Below are positions 1 through 5,116 of a stretch of DNA of 5,404 bases, piece by piece. The first letter of the stretch is position 1. Every line of letters starts with the position of its first letter. Position numbers and translations under genes: made by a program. The notes beneath the pieces were generated by a model, which did not search any database, was not told the DNA's origin, and saw nothing but the letters and a program-made list of their open reading frames with translations. Source of the stretch: Hyphomicrobiales bacterium (lineage in GTDB: Bacteria; Pseudomonadota; Alphaproteobacteria; Rhizobiales; Hyphomicrobiaceae); NCBI GenBank assembly GCA_017304275.1, contig JAFKKW010000481.1:1-5404 (forward strand). Direction: 5' to 3'.

Positions 1-1735
1 GCGGATGCACCTCGAGCCGCTTCACCTTCGAGGTTCCCTCGAGATCGAGGATGTTCGGCCTGGGCCCGATGAATGACACTAGGCTCATCACCAGTTCCTC
101 GCGGATGCTGTCGATCGGCGGGTTCGTCACCTGGGCGAAGTTCTGCTTGAAGTAGGTGTGCAGCAGCTTGGGCTTGTTCGACATCGCCGAGATCGGCGCG
201 TCGTTGCCCATCGAACCGATCGCCTCCTCGCCGCGCGCGCCCATCGGCGTCATGAGAATCTTGAGGCTTTCCTGCGAATAGCCGAAAGCCTGCTGCAGAT
301 CGAGAAGCGCCACGTTGCTGCGCCGCGCCCCGGTATTCTTCGCCGAGAGCGGAAGATCGGACACCAGGATCTGCGTGCGCTTCACCCAGCTTTCGTAGGG
401 GTTTTGCGACGAGATCTCCGCCTTGAGCTCCTCGTCGGAGATGATGCGGCCTTCCTCGAGGTCGATGAGCAGCATCTTGCCCGGCTGCAGGCGCCACTTC
501 TTGACGATATTGTCCTCGGGCACGACGATCACGCCGGCCTCCGAGCTCATGATGACCATGTTGTCCTTGGTCACGATGTAGCGCGCGGGGCGCAGACCGT
601 TGCGGTCGAGCGTGGCGCCGATCTGGCGGCCGTCCGTGAAGGCCATGGCGGCCGGACCGTCCCACGGCTCCATGAGACAGGCGTGATACTCGTAGAAGGC
701 GCGACGCTTGGCATCCATCTGCGGGTTGCCGGCCCAGGCCTCGGGAATCAGCATCATCGCCGCATGCGAGAGGCTGTAGCCGCCCATGACCAGGAACTCG
801 AGCGCGTTGTCGAAGCAGGCCGTGTCCGACTGCCCTTCGTAGGAGATCGGCCACAGCTTCTGGATGTCGTCGCCGAACAGCGGCGATGAGACGGACGCCT
901 GCCGCGCCGCCATCCAGTTGACGTTGCCGCGCAGCGTGTTGATCTCGCCGTTGTGCGCCACCATGCGATAGGGGTGCGCGAGCTTCCACGACGGGAACGT
1001 GTTGGTCGAGAAGCGCTGATGCACGAGCGCCATCGCCGAGATGACGCGCGGGTCCTTGAGGTCCTTGTAGTATGTGCCGACCTGATAGGAGAGGAACATC
1101 CCCTTGTAGACGACGGTGCGGCACGACAGGCTCACCGTGTAGTGCCCGATGTCGCGTCCGTGATAGGAATTATGGATCGCATTCGAGACGATCTTGCGCA
1201 CCAGATACAGGCGCCGCTCAAACTCGTCCTCGTCCATGCCCTTGGGACGCGCGATGAAGATCTGCCGGTGCACGGGCTCCGTCGCCCGCACCAGCTCCGA
1301 CAGACACGAGTTGTCGACCGGAACCGCGCGCCAGCCGAGGAGCTCGAGGCCTTCCTCGCGCAGGATGCGCACCCACGCGCTTTGGCAATGCGCGTCGAGC
1401 CGCTCGTCCTGCGGCATGAAGAGCTGGCCCACGGCGTAATGCTGTGCGTCCGGCAGCTTGAACCCGAGCTTCGCGCATTCGTCCTTGAAGAACGCGTGCG
1501 GGATCTGGATCAGCATGCCGGCGCCGTCGCCGGCGAGTGGGTCCGCGCCGACCGCGCCGCGATGCTCGAGATTGCAGAGCATGCTGAGCGCGTCCTCGAT
1601 CACCCGATGCGACTTCTCGCCCTTGAGGTTGGCGATGAAGCCGACGCCGCACGCGTCGCGCTCGAGCGCGGGATCGAAAAGACCTTCCGCTTGGGGACGC
1701 TCATAGCTGCCATGAAATGGCGGGACGTGGGTCAT
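1..1735 (-). CDS. gltB: Glutamate synthase (NADPH-GOGAT) large subunit, N-terminal 578 codons
   Basis: GltB makes two glutamates from glutamine and 2-oxoglutarate using reducing power delivered through GltD, and is the cytoplasmic partner of glutamine synthetase in ammonium assimilation. The frame is open from ATG at 1735 to the window edge. A 28-residue propeptide precedes Cys29 (codon 1649-1651) in the context DACGVGFIANLKG; in this Ntn-type class II glutamine amidotransferase family the propeptide is removed and this Cys becomes the N-terminal nucleophile. Further family motifs are HQRFSTNTFPSW (from residue 239), HNGEINTLRGNVNWM (from 261, with the Asn-Gly of the oxyanion hole) and GQSDTACFDNALE (glutamine-binding Asp). 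The later part, with PYESW and the stretch around MGNDAPISAMS, enters the central domain; the FMN/2-oxoglutarate and 3Fe-4S regions lie outside the window. The start is supported by GAGGA (1744-1748) 8 bases upstream. No frameshift was found on translation. gltD is not in view. Confidence 0.97.
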   Translation of the reverse strand, partial: MTHVPPFHGSYERPQAEGLFDPALERDACGVGFIANLKGEKSHRVIEDALSMLCNLEHRGAVGADPLAGDGAGMLIQIPHAFFKDECAKLGFKLPDAQHYAVGQLFMPQDERLDAHCQSAWVRILREEGLELLGWRAVPVDNSCLSELVRATEPVHRQIFIARPKGMDEDEFERRLYLVRKIVSNAIHNSYHGRDIGHYTVSLSCRTVVYKGMFLSYQVGTYYKDLKDPRVISAMALVHQRFSTNTFPSWKLAHPYRMVAHNGEINTLRGNVNWMAARQASVSSPLFGDDIQKLWPISYEGQSDTACFDNALEFLVMGGYSLSHAAMMLIPEAWAGNPQMDAKRRAFYEYHACLMEPWDGPAAMAFTDGRQIGATLDRNGLRPARYIVTKDNMVIMSSEAGVIVVPEDNIVKKWRLQPGKMLLIDLEEGRIISDEELKAEISSQNPYESWVKRTQILVSDLPLSAKNTGARRSNVALLDLQQAFGYSQESLKILMTPMGARGEEAIGSMGNDAPISAMSNKPKLLHTYFKQNFAQVTNPPIDSIREELVMSLVSFIGPRPNILDLEGTSKVKRLEVHP

Positions 1736-1743
1736 GGACGTGG

Positions 1744-1748
1744 TCCTC
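1744..1748 (-). promoter_or_regulatory. Shine-Dalgarno of gltB
   Basis: On the minus strand GAGGA lies 8 bases before the ATG at 1735. It fixes the gltB start and places the catalytic Cys at residue 29, a normal propeptide length for this family. Confidence 0.75.
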
Positions 1749-1763
1749 GGAGTGGGCGCGCAG

Positions 1764-1779
1764 CGACATTGCAATGTCG
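1764..1779. repeat. Perfect 16-bp palindrome in the gltB leader
   Basis: CGACATTGCAATGTCG is fully self-complementary with no spacer. It lies between positions -29 and -44 relative to the gltB start codon, upstream of its Shine-Dalgarno. As DNA it could be a dimeric repressor or activator site. As RNA it could form a short hairpin only by sacrificing central bases, so a protein site is the more natural reading. The binding factor is unknown. Confidence 0.5.
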
Positions 1780-1856
1780 GCTTCTTTCGGCATCGCCGCG
1801 CGACCTCAGTCGCAACCGGTTCGCGATGCATCGATACTTCTTGGCCCGCGCCGAAA

Positions 1857-1886
1857 ATTATCGGCCGAAGGCGGAGACTCGCGCAA
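1857..1886 (-). promoter_or_regulatory. Candidate sigma70-type promoter for gltB
   Basis: Read on the minus strand, TTGCGC (1881-1886) and GATAAT (1857-1862) are separated by 18 bases. The -10 box is good and the -35 box is moderate. Initiation would fall near 1849, giving a leader of about 115 bases that contains the 16-bp palindrome. This was found by eye only; a second candidate lies further upstream at 2033-2061. Confidence 0.35.
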
Positions 1887-1891
1887 GGCAA

Positions 1892-1913
1892 GCCGCCCCG
1901 TAATCCGGGGGGC
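1892..1913. repeat. GC-rich inverted repeat next to the gltB promoter candidate
   Basis: The arms GCC(G)CCCCG and CGGGGGGC pair over 8 bp around a TAATC loop, with G1895 bulged. Neither direction has a T-tract after the stem, so it is not a standard intrinsic terminator. It sits directly upstream of the candidate -35 box at 1881-1886 and could be an operator or simply a stable hairpin. Confidence 0.4.
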
Positions 1914-1999
1914 ATCCGCTCACCAGAAATGACAAGCCTGCGACCACCATCATCTCCCGCCTACGCCTGCTCGGCGCAGTCGTTTAAATCCATAAAGGA

Positions 2000-2010
2000 C
2001 AGCATTGCTG
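2000..2010. repeat. Short palindrome CAGCA-T-TGCTG
   Basis: Two 5-bp arms flank a single central T, 15 bases from the larger inverted repeat at 2026-2047 in the AT-richer part of the gltB upstream region. It may be part of a compound operator. Short palindromes of this size also occur by chance. Confidence 0.3.
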
Positions 2011-2025
2011 ACCTTTCGGACGAAT

Positions 2026-2047
2026 GTTGCAGATTTTACCCTGCAAC
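2026..2047. promoter_or_regulatory. Operator-like inverted repeat GTTGCAG-N8-CTGCAAC
   Basis: Perfect 7-bp arms (2026-2032 and 2041-2047) enclose an AT-rich 8-base spacer that contains the candidate -10 box TAAAAT of the minus-strand promoter at 2033-2061. A dimeric regulator bound here would cover the promoter, which suggests repression of transcription towards gltB. The regulator is not identifiable from the sequence. Confidence 0.45.
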
Positions 2048-2061
2048 ACAAGCCTGATTAA
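2033..2061 (-). promoter_or_regulatory. Second candidate promoter upstream of gltB
   Basis: On the minus strand a -10 box TAAAAT (2033-2038) is preceded at 17 bases by TTAATC (2056-2061). The -10 is close to consensus and the -35 is weak, as in promoters that need an activator. Transcription would begin near 2026 and leave a leader of roughly 290 bases before gltB. It lies just downstream of the hsp20 terminator, so it would initiate independently of hsp20. Confidence 0.3.
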
Positions 2062-2083
2062 CGGCCCGTCCCGCCGCGCATAC

Positions 2084-2114
2084 AGAAAAAGCGGCGGCAT
2101 GCCTGCCGCCGCTT
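2084..2114 (-). terminator. Intrinsic terminator of hsp20
   Basis: A perfect 10-bp GC-rich stem (2105-2114 with 2089-2098) closes a 6-base loop and, on the minus strand, runs directly into TTTTTCTGT. It starts about 40 bases after the hsp20 stop codon, which fits the end of a single-gene heat shock transcript and insulates gltB from it. The plus-strand side has an A-tract before the stem and no T-tract after it, so termination should be one-way. Confidence 0.88.
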
Positions 2115-2152
2115 CCGCTCGAGGAGTGGAACGCGCCCTGGCGCGTTGCCTG

Positions 2153-2611
2153 TTAAGCAGCCTGCTCGATCTGCTTGGGCGTGGAGCCGGTGCCGATCGG
2201 GATCGTCCGCGGCCGCATGCGCTCCGGCAGGTTCCGCACCAGGTCGACGTTGAGCAGCCCGTCCTTGAGGTCGGCGCCCTTCACCTCGACGTGGTCGGCA
2301 AGCTGGAAGCGCCGCTCGAAGCTGCGGGCCGCGATTCCGCGGTGCAGGTAGCGCTTCTCGTCGCCTTCGGTGGCGTCGGCCTTCTTGTCGCCGCTCACCG
2401 TGAGCGTGCTCTCCTTCACGTCCACCTGGATCTCGTCGGCCGAGAAACCAGCCACCGCCATGGTGATCCGGTACTCGTTCTCGCCGAGGCGCTCGATGTT
2501 ATACGGGGGATAGGGAGCATCGAAATCGCCCGACACGCTGTCCAGGAGCTGGGCCAGACGGTCGAACCCGACGGTGGAGCGATAGAGCGGAGTGAAATCG
2601 AAATGTCGCAT
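2153..2611 (-). CDS. Small heat shock protein, Hsp20/IbpA family
   Basis: A 152-residue ATP-independent holdase chaperone that binds unfolding proteins in the cytoplasm and passes them to refolding machines such as DnaK and ClpB. The N-terminal arm (about 1-35, with FDRLAQLLD) is followed by YPPYNIE, which opens the alpha-crystallin domain (about 37-128) with MAVAGFSADEIQV, ESTLTVSGDKK, the RGIAARSFERRFQL strand and DGLLNVDL (the usual GVL position reads GLL). The C-terminal tail carries IPI at 137-139, the IxI motif used in oligomer assembly. The size and domain order are normal for alphaproteobacterial class A sHSPs. The ATG at 2611 is chosen because it has AGGAGG at 2621-2626 with a 9-base gap and gives the family's usual N-terminus. 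A longer in-frame reading from 2782 would translate through the thermometer and is rejected. Flanked by its own promoter and terminator, it appears monocistronic. Confidence 0.96.
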   Translation of the reverse strand: MRHFDFTPLYRSTVGFDRLAQLLDSVSGDFDAPYPPYNIERLGENEYRITMAVAGFSADEIQVDVKESTLTVSGDKKADATEGDEKRYLHRGIAARSFERRFQLADHVEVKGADLKDGLLNVDLVRNLPERMRPRTIPIGTGSTPKQIEQAA

Positions 2612-2700
2612 GACGTTAGTCCTCCTGAGTGAAGCGACTGATCGGGATCCGCCCGGAGAGGGCCGGATCTCAGGTCGTAGACGCACCCCGGAATGGGCGT
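2612..2700 (-). ncRNA. ROSE-like RNA thermometer in the hsp20 5' UTR
   Basis: The leader can form three successive hairpins. The first (2681-2700) has ACGC/GCGT as its outer stem. The second (2646-2669) is a 9-bp stem GAUCC(G)GCCC/GGGCGGAUC with one bulged G. The third (2618-2639) pairs AGUC(G)CU with AGGACU, leaving the G at 2635 bulged and burying part of the Shine-Dalgarno AGGAGGA. The anti-SD strand contains UCGCU, matching the U[U/C]GCU signature of ROSE elements, which are known from rhizobial small heat shock genes. In that family the SD hairpin melts with rising temperature and allows translation. The pairing is read from the sequence; thermal behaviour is inferred from the family. 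Confidence 0.82.
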
Positions 2701-2712
2701 GCGCATCCATCC

Positions 2713-2740
2713 ATTTAGGAGGGCCGTCGCGCCCTTCAAG
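2713..2740 (-). promoter_or_regulatory. RpoH (sigma32)-like heat shock promoter of hsp20
   Basis: On the minus strand CTTGAAG (2734-2740) and CCTAAAT (2713-2719) are 14 bases apart, resembling the CTTGAAA / CCCCATNT arrangement of heat shock promoters, with a better -35 than -10 match. Initiation near 2705 would give a leader of about 95 bases, just long enough to contain the whole thermometer. The position relative to the ROSE-like fold supports the call. Confidence 0.55.
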
Positions 2741-2942
2741 AGGGGCTGGATTGCTCGCGAGCGGGGCGCGGAGGACGGCCACAAGCCACCGGGTTTAATG
2801 GCGAAAACCAAAACCCTTCATCTGCCGTTCATGTTCGGGAGCCGACCATGGAGCAGCGTCCGATCCCCCCGGTTCGTCCGCCAGGACCCTAGACAAAAGA
2901 TCCACGAATAAAACTCTGCGCATCGAGTTTGGGAGCTGAGCC
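2741..2942. other. Divergent intergenic region, hsp20 / exported protein gene
   Basis: Together with the hsp20 promoter and leader (2612-2740) this makes a 331-base divergent gap. The plus-strand side has no convincing sigma70 pair: there is an AT-richer patch at 2889-2916 (with TAGACA and TAAAAC, but only 13 bases apart). A 6-bp inverted repeat GGGTTT/AAACCC (2791-2796 and 2811-2816) is the only other structure noted. Reading frames across it look like shadows. Confidence 0.5.
2932..2935 (+). promoter_or_regulatory. Shine-Dalgarno of the exported protein gene
   Basis: GGAG lies 7 bases before the ATG at 2943 and supports that start, which is also the only one that gives a complete signal peptide. 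Confidence 0.6.
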
Positions 2943-3542
2943 ATGCGAGCGTCACTCATCACGGGATGCCTGATGTCGGTCTGCATGTTCGCCGCCGCGC
3001 TGCCGGCGTCGCGCCCTGCGGTCGCTGCCGACTTCGGCGGCGAAGGCTATGCCGAGCCGCCCTATGACGAAGAGAGCTACGCGGACGACGAAGGCTACGA
3101 CGACGAGCGTGCCCCGTCCCGTTACGACCGCTACGGCGAGGCGCCGTCCTCCGATCGCTACCGCGACTCCTACGCCGATCGCGATTACGGCGCCCGCGAG
3201 CCGCTGCCCGGCTCCATCAAGGACGGCTACCCGGTTCCCCAGCCGCCTCCGAGCGCGGCCGCCCCGCCGCCGCGTTATGCCGAGCGCCCGCCCGCGCGTG
3301 TCGAACGCTACGCCTGCCTCGATCGCTGGCAGATCCGCGAGGAGCTGCGCCGGCGCGGCTGGACCGGCGTCCGTCCGATGGGCGGCGATGGCGGCATCGT
3401 GCGCGTCCGCGCCCACCGCTTCGACTCGAGCAGCGTCTTCAAGCTTCGTGTCGACCGCTGCTCGGGCGAGGTGCTCGCCGCCCGCCCGCTCGCACGCCAC
3501 TTCGCCTACCGCGACTGGCGCGAGGATCGTCGCGGCTGGTAG
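2943..3542 (+). CDS. Exported protein of unknown function with a C-terminal two-cysteine domain
   Basis: The 199-residue product begins with a Sec-type signal peptide: a basic MR start, a hydrophobic core to about residue 20, and a likely cut after AVA (28) or AVAA (29). The mature part is in three sections. Residues 30-85 are low in complexity and very rich in Tyr, Asp, Glu and Arg. Residues 88-117 are rich in Pro and Ala and probably act as a linker. Residues 122-182 form a compact basic domain with CLDRWQIREELRRRGW, a VRVRAHRF strand and FKLRVDRCSGEV. Cys125 and Cys173 could form a periplasmic disulfide. The shape of this last section (helix, GW turn, strands ending in 'VDRxSGEV') recalls PepSY-like small domains seen in many rhizobial exported proteins, but I cannot assign a function. 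It is probably periplasmic, since no lipobox follows a proper hydrophobic stretch. The gene lies 79 bases before the downstream hydrolase in the same direction, so co-transcription is possible. Confidence 0.85.
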   Translation: MRASLITGCLMSVCMFAAALPASRPAVAADFGGEGYAEPPYDEESYADDEGYDDERAPSRYDRYGEAPSSDRYRDSYADRDYGAREPLPGSIKDGYPVPQPPPSAAAPPPRYAERPPARVERYACLDRWQIREELRRRGWTGVRPMGGDGGIVRVRAHRFDSSSVFKLRVDRCSGEVLAARPLARHFAYRDWREDRRGW

Positions 3543-3565
3543 CGGCACGCAAGCGTGAAGTCGTG

Positions 3566-3572
3566 CTATATC
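3566..3572 (+). promoter_or_regulatory. Possible -10 box (CTATATC) before the hydrolase gene
   Basis: The only AT-rich hexamer in the 79-base gap lies about 50 bases before the hydrolase ATG. No good -35 box is seen 16-18 bases upstream; the short inverted repeat CACGC-AA-GCGTG (3546-3557) occupies part of that space. The gene may instead be read from the upstream gene's transcript. Confidence 0.2.
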
Positions 3573-3621
3573 TCGCGCGCCGGGTGATTTGCGTCTCGCG
3601 GCGTGATGCGGGGTCGGAAGC

Positions 3622-4581
3622 ATGAAGCTTGTAGCGCTGGCCAAGAATCCGGTTCCCGGAGGCGCGGTTCCCGGCGAGCTCAAGACACGGGACGGCGCGC
3701 GGCTGCGGTTCGTGCGCTGGGATGCGACGCGCGGCCCCCGCCGCGGCACGGTCTGCCTGCTCGGTGGGCGCGGCGAGTTCGTCGAGAAATATTTCGAGGT
3801 CGTCGCCGACCTGCGCCGGCGCGGCTTTGCCGTCGCGACCATGGACTGGCGCGGGCAGGGCGGCTCGTCCCGCGCGCTCGCCAATCCCCTCAAGGGCCAC
3901 GTCGGCTCCTTCAGCGAATACGACAGCGATCTCACGGTCTTCATGAAGGAGATCGTGCTGCCCGATTGTCCGCCGCCGTTTCTCGCGCTCGGCCATTCGA
4001 TGGGCGCCAACGTCCTTTTGCGCAACGCGGCCCGCCCCGGCTCGTGGTTCGAGCGCATGATCCTGTGCTCGCCCATGATCGCGATCGCCGACCAGCGCGT
4101 CGGCTACCCGCAAGTGCTGGCGCGCGCCTACGCGGAGATCGGATGCCTGCTCGGGTTTGGCCGCAGCTACATCAGGGGCGGCTCCGATCGCATCGTCGAG
4201 CAGGGACCCTTCGACGGCAATCTGCTGACGTCCGACCGCGAGCGCTGGTACCGCAACAAGGCCGTGCTCGACACCAATCCCGCGCTCGGCCTCGGCTCGC
4301 CCACGATCGGCTGGCTTCGCGCGGCTTATCGCTCCATGGGCCTCGTGTCGTCCGAAGGCTTTGCCGCCTCCGTGAAGGTGCCGATGATGATCTTCGTGGC
4401 GGGCAAGGACGAGATCGTATCGTCGCGCGCCAGTGAGGATTTCGCCGTCGGCCTCAAGGTCGGCACGCACGTTCTCTTGCCGTCCGCGCGCCACGAGATC
4501 CTGCAGGAGGCCGACTCGATCCGCCTCCGCTTCTGGGCCGCCTTCGACGCCTACCTCGGCCTCGACGAAGCCGCCGCCTGA
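3622..4581 (+). CDS. Alpha/beta hydrolase, lysophospholipase (PldB-like) family
   Basis: A 319-residue serine hydrolase with no signal peptide, so probably cytoplasmic or loosely membrane-associated. The expected landmarks are in order: LLGGRGEFVEKYFEV (47-61) at the first strand and oxyanion region, MDWRGQGGSSR (74-84), the nucleophile elbow GHSMG with Ser126, a cap segment (about 155-245), FVAGKDEIV with the likely acid Asp263, and SARHEILQE with the likely catalytic His291. The length is normal and the triad is complete, so it should be active. The family is annotated as lysophospholipase or monoacylglycerol lipase, splitting an acyl ester from a lysolipid; the actual substrate cannot be read from the sequence. 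The start is reasonable but not strongly marked: GGGG at 3610-3613 is 8 bases upstream, while GGAAG (3616-3620) is only one base away. It converges on hisN with 220 bases between. Confidence 0.92.
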   Translation: MKLVALAKNPVPGGAVPGELKTRDGARLRFVRWDATRGPRRGTVCLLGGRGEFVEKYFEVVADLRRRGFAVATMDWRGQGGSSRALANPLKGHVGSFSEYDSDLTVFMKEIVLPDCPPPFLALGHSMGANVLLRNAARPGSWFERMILCSPMIAIADQRVGYPQVLARAYAEIGCLLGFGRSYIRGGSDRIVEQGPFDGNLLTSDRERWYRNKAVLDTNPALGLGSPTIGWLRAAYRSMGLVSSEGFAASVKVPMMIFVAGKDEIVSSRASEDFAVGLKVGTHVLLPSARHEILQEADSIRLRFWAAFDAYLGLDEAAA

Positions 4582-4634
4582 TACCCTTTCCCATTGGCAT
4601 CGGGATTGCTGAGCGCCGCCGCCGATCTGCTCAC

Positions 4635-4776
4635 CTGTCATCCCGGCCGGAGCGGCGGCGCGATAGCGGCGCAACGCAGAGCCGGGACCCAGGCCCGCGA
4701 GCACGAACGTTGCCCCTTTGAGCCCCTGGGGCCCGGATAACGCTTCGGCTTCGCCTCCGCGTTTCCGGGATGACAG
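4635..4776. repeat. 142-bp palindromic intergenic element with 12-bp inverted ends
   Basis: CTGTCATCCCGG (4635-4646) and CCGGGATGACAG (4765-4776) are perfect inverted copies. Inside are GAGCCGGGACCCAG, typical of the same repeat type, and a smaller hairpin made by CCGGA(T)AACGC and GCGTTTCCGG. It has no open frame of its own and lies between two convergent genes. Intergenic repeats with TCATCCCGGCC...GAGCCGGGACCCAG...CCGGGATGACA are, to my knowledge, dispersed in many Hyphomicrobiales genomes. It is too small to code for a transposase and may be MITE-like. Copy number cannot be seen in this window. Confidence 0.75.
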
Positions 4777-4801
4777 AGGAGCAATGGGGTTGACCGGATT
4801 T

Positions 4802-5116
4802 CTATCGGTTGAGCAGCTTCAGCACCTTGTCGTGCAGCACAGGATCGCCGGACGCGACGATCCGCCCGCCCGCCGTGGCGGGGCGTCCGTCCCATGTCGT
4901 CACGCGACCGCCGGCCCGCTCCACGATCGGGATCAGCGCGACGATGTCATAAGTCTGCAGCCCGGCCTCGATGACGAGATCGACGAAGCCGGCCGCCAGC
5001 AGGCAATAGGCATAACAGTCGCCGCCGTAGCGCGTCATGCGCGTCGCCTTCTTTACGCGCTCGAAGCTCTGCATCTCGACGCCGGCTCCGAACATATCCG
5101 GGCTCGTCGTCATGAT
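4802..5116 (-). CDS. hisN: Histidinol-phosphatase (inositol monophosphatase family), C-terminal part only
   Basis: This is the final 104 codons, ending TAG at 4802-4804, of the enzyme that removes phosphate from histidinol phosphate in the histidine pathway. The family features are MTTSPDMF, RYGGDCYAYCLLAAGFVDLVIE, TYDIVALIPIVERAGG (the WDxAAG-like second metal motif, with its Asp), TTWDG, GGRIVASGDP and the C-terminal LKLLNR. A whole HisN is about 260 residues, so roughly 155 N-terminal residues are absent, including the GEE and DPIDGT metal motifs. Upstream the same frame reads unlike the family and hits TAG at 5156-5158; the other minus frames show no HisN motifs either. A nominal GTG start at 5122 would give a 106-residue product that could not be active. 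Either the gene is truncated by a rearrangement or the sequence is joined artificially here. Confidence 0.88.
   Translation of the reverse strand: MMTTSPDMFGAGVEMQSFERVKKATRMTRYGGDCYAYCLLAAGFVDLVIEAGLQTYDIVALIPIVERAGGRVTTWDGRPATAGGRIVASGDPVLHDKVLKLLNR

Larger units (their letters stand above)
1736..2083. other. Gene-free regulatory stretch between gltB and the hsp20 terminator
   Basis: About 350 bases without a convincing gene. Short reading frames occur on both strands but none has both a good ribosome binding site and recognisable protein character. The part at 1981-2061 is visibly richer in A and T than the flanking genes. The stretch holds palindromes at 1764-1779, 1824-1833 (CGATGCATCG), 1892-1913, 2000-2010 (CAGCA-T-TGCTG) and 2026-2047, and two promoter-like pairs facing gltB. 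I see no clear NtrC-type GCACC-N7-GGTGC site. Confidence 0.6.

Noticed and set aside
953..1903. Long plus-strand open frame (316 residues), and another at 158-889
   Set aside because: Both are antisense to gltB, whose translation shows clear family motifs throughout. They are typical of high-GC antisense frames, with Arg/His/Ala-rich products and no recognisable domain.
1896..1910. CCCCG-TAATC-CGGGG as an intrinsic terminator
   Set aside because: There is no T-tract after the stem in either direction and no gene end nearby; the real hsp20 terminator is at 2084-2114.
1858..1953. 31-codon minus-strand frame with MVVAGLSFLVSGC, like a tiny lipoprotein or leader peptide
   Set aside because: The purine-rich tract touches the first ATG, so spacing is poor; it overlaps the promoter candidate and hairpin and its second half looks like random high-GC sequence. 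Conservation in relatives would be needed to revive it.
2612..2782. N-terminal extension of hsp20 starting at 2782
   Set aside because: The extension reads through the promoter and thermometer, has no family similarity, and the ATG at 2611 has a near-perfect Shine-Dalgarno.
2958..2969. Possible lipobox ITGC ending at Cys9 of the exported protein
   Set aside because: Only two hydrophobic residues precede it, too few for a lipoprotein signal; the hydrophobic core continues after the Cys to a normal AVA cleavage site.
2952..4704. Long minus-strand open frames at 2952-4076 (374 residues) and 3439-4704 (421 residues)
   Set aside because: They overlap the exported protein gene and the hydrolase in antisense, run across the gene boundaries and the intergenic repeat, and have low-complexity Ala/Arg/Gly composition.
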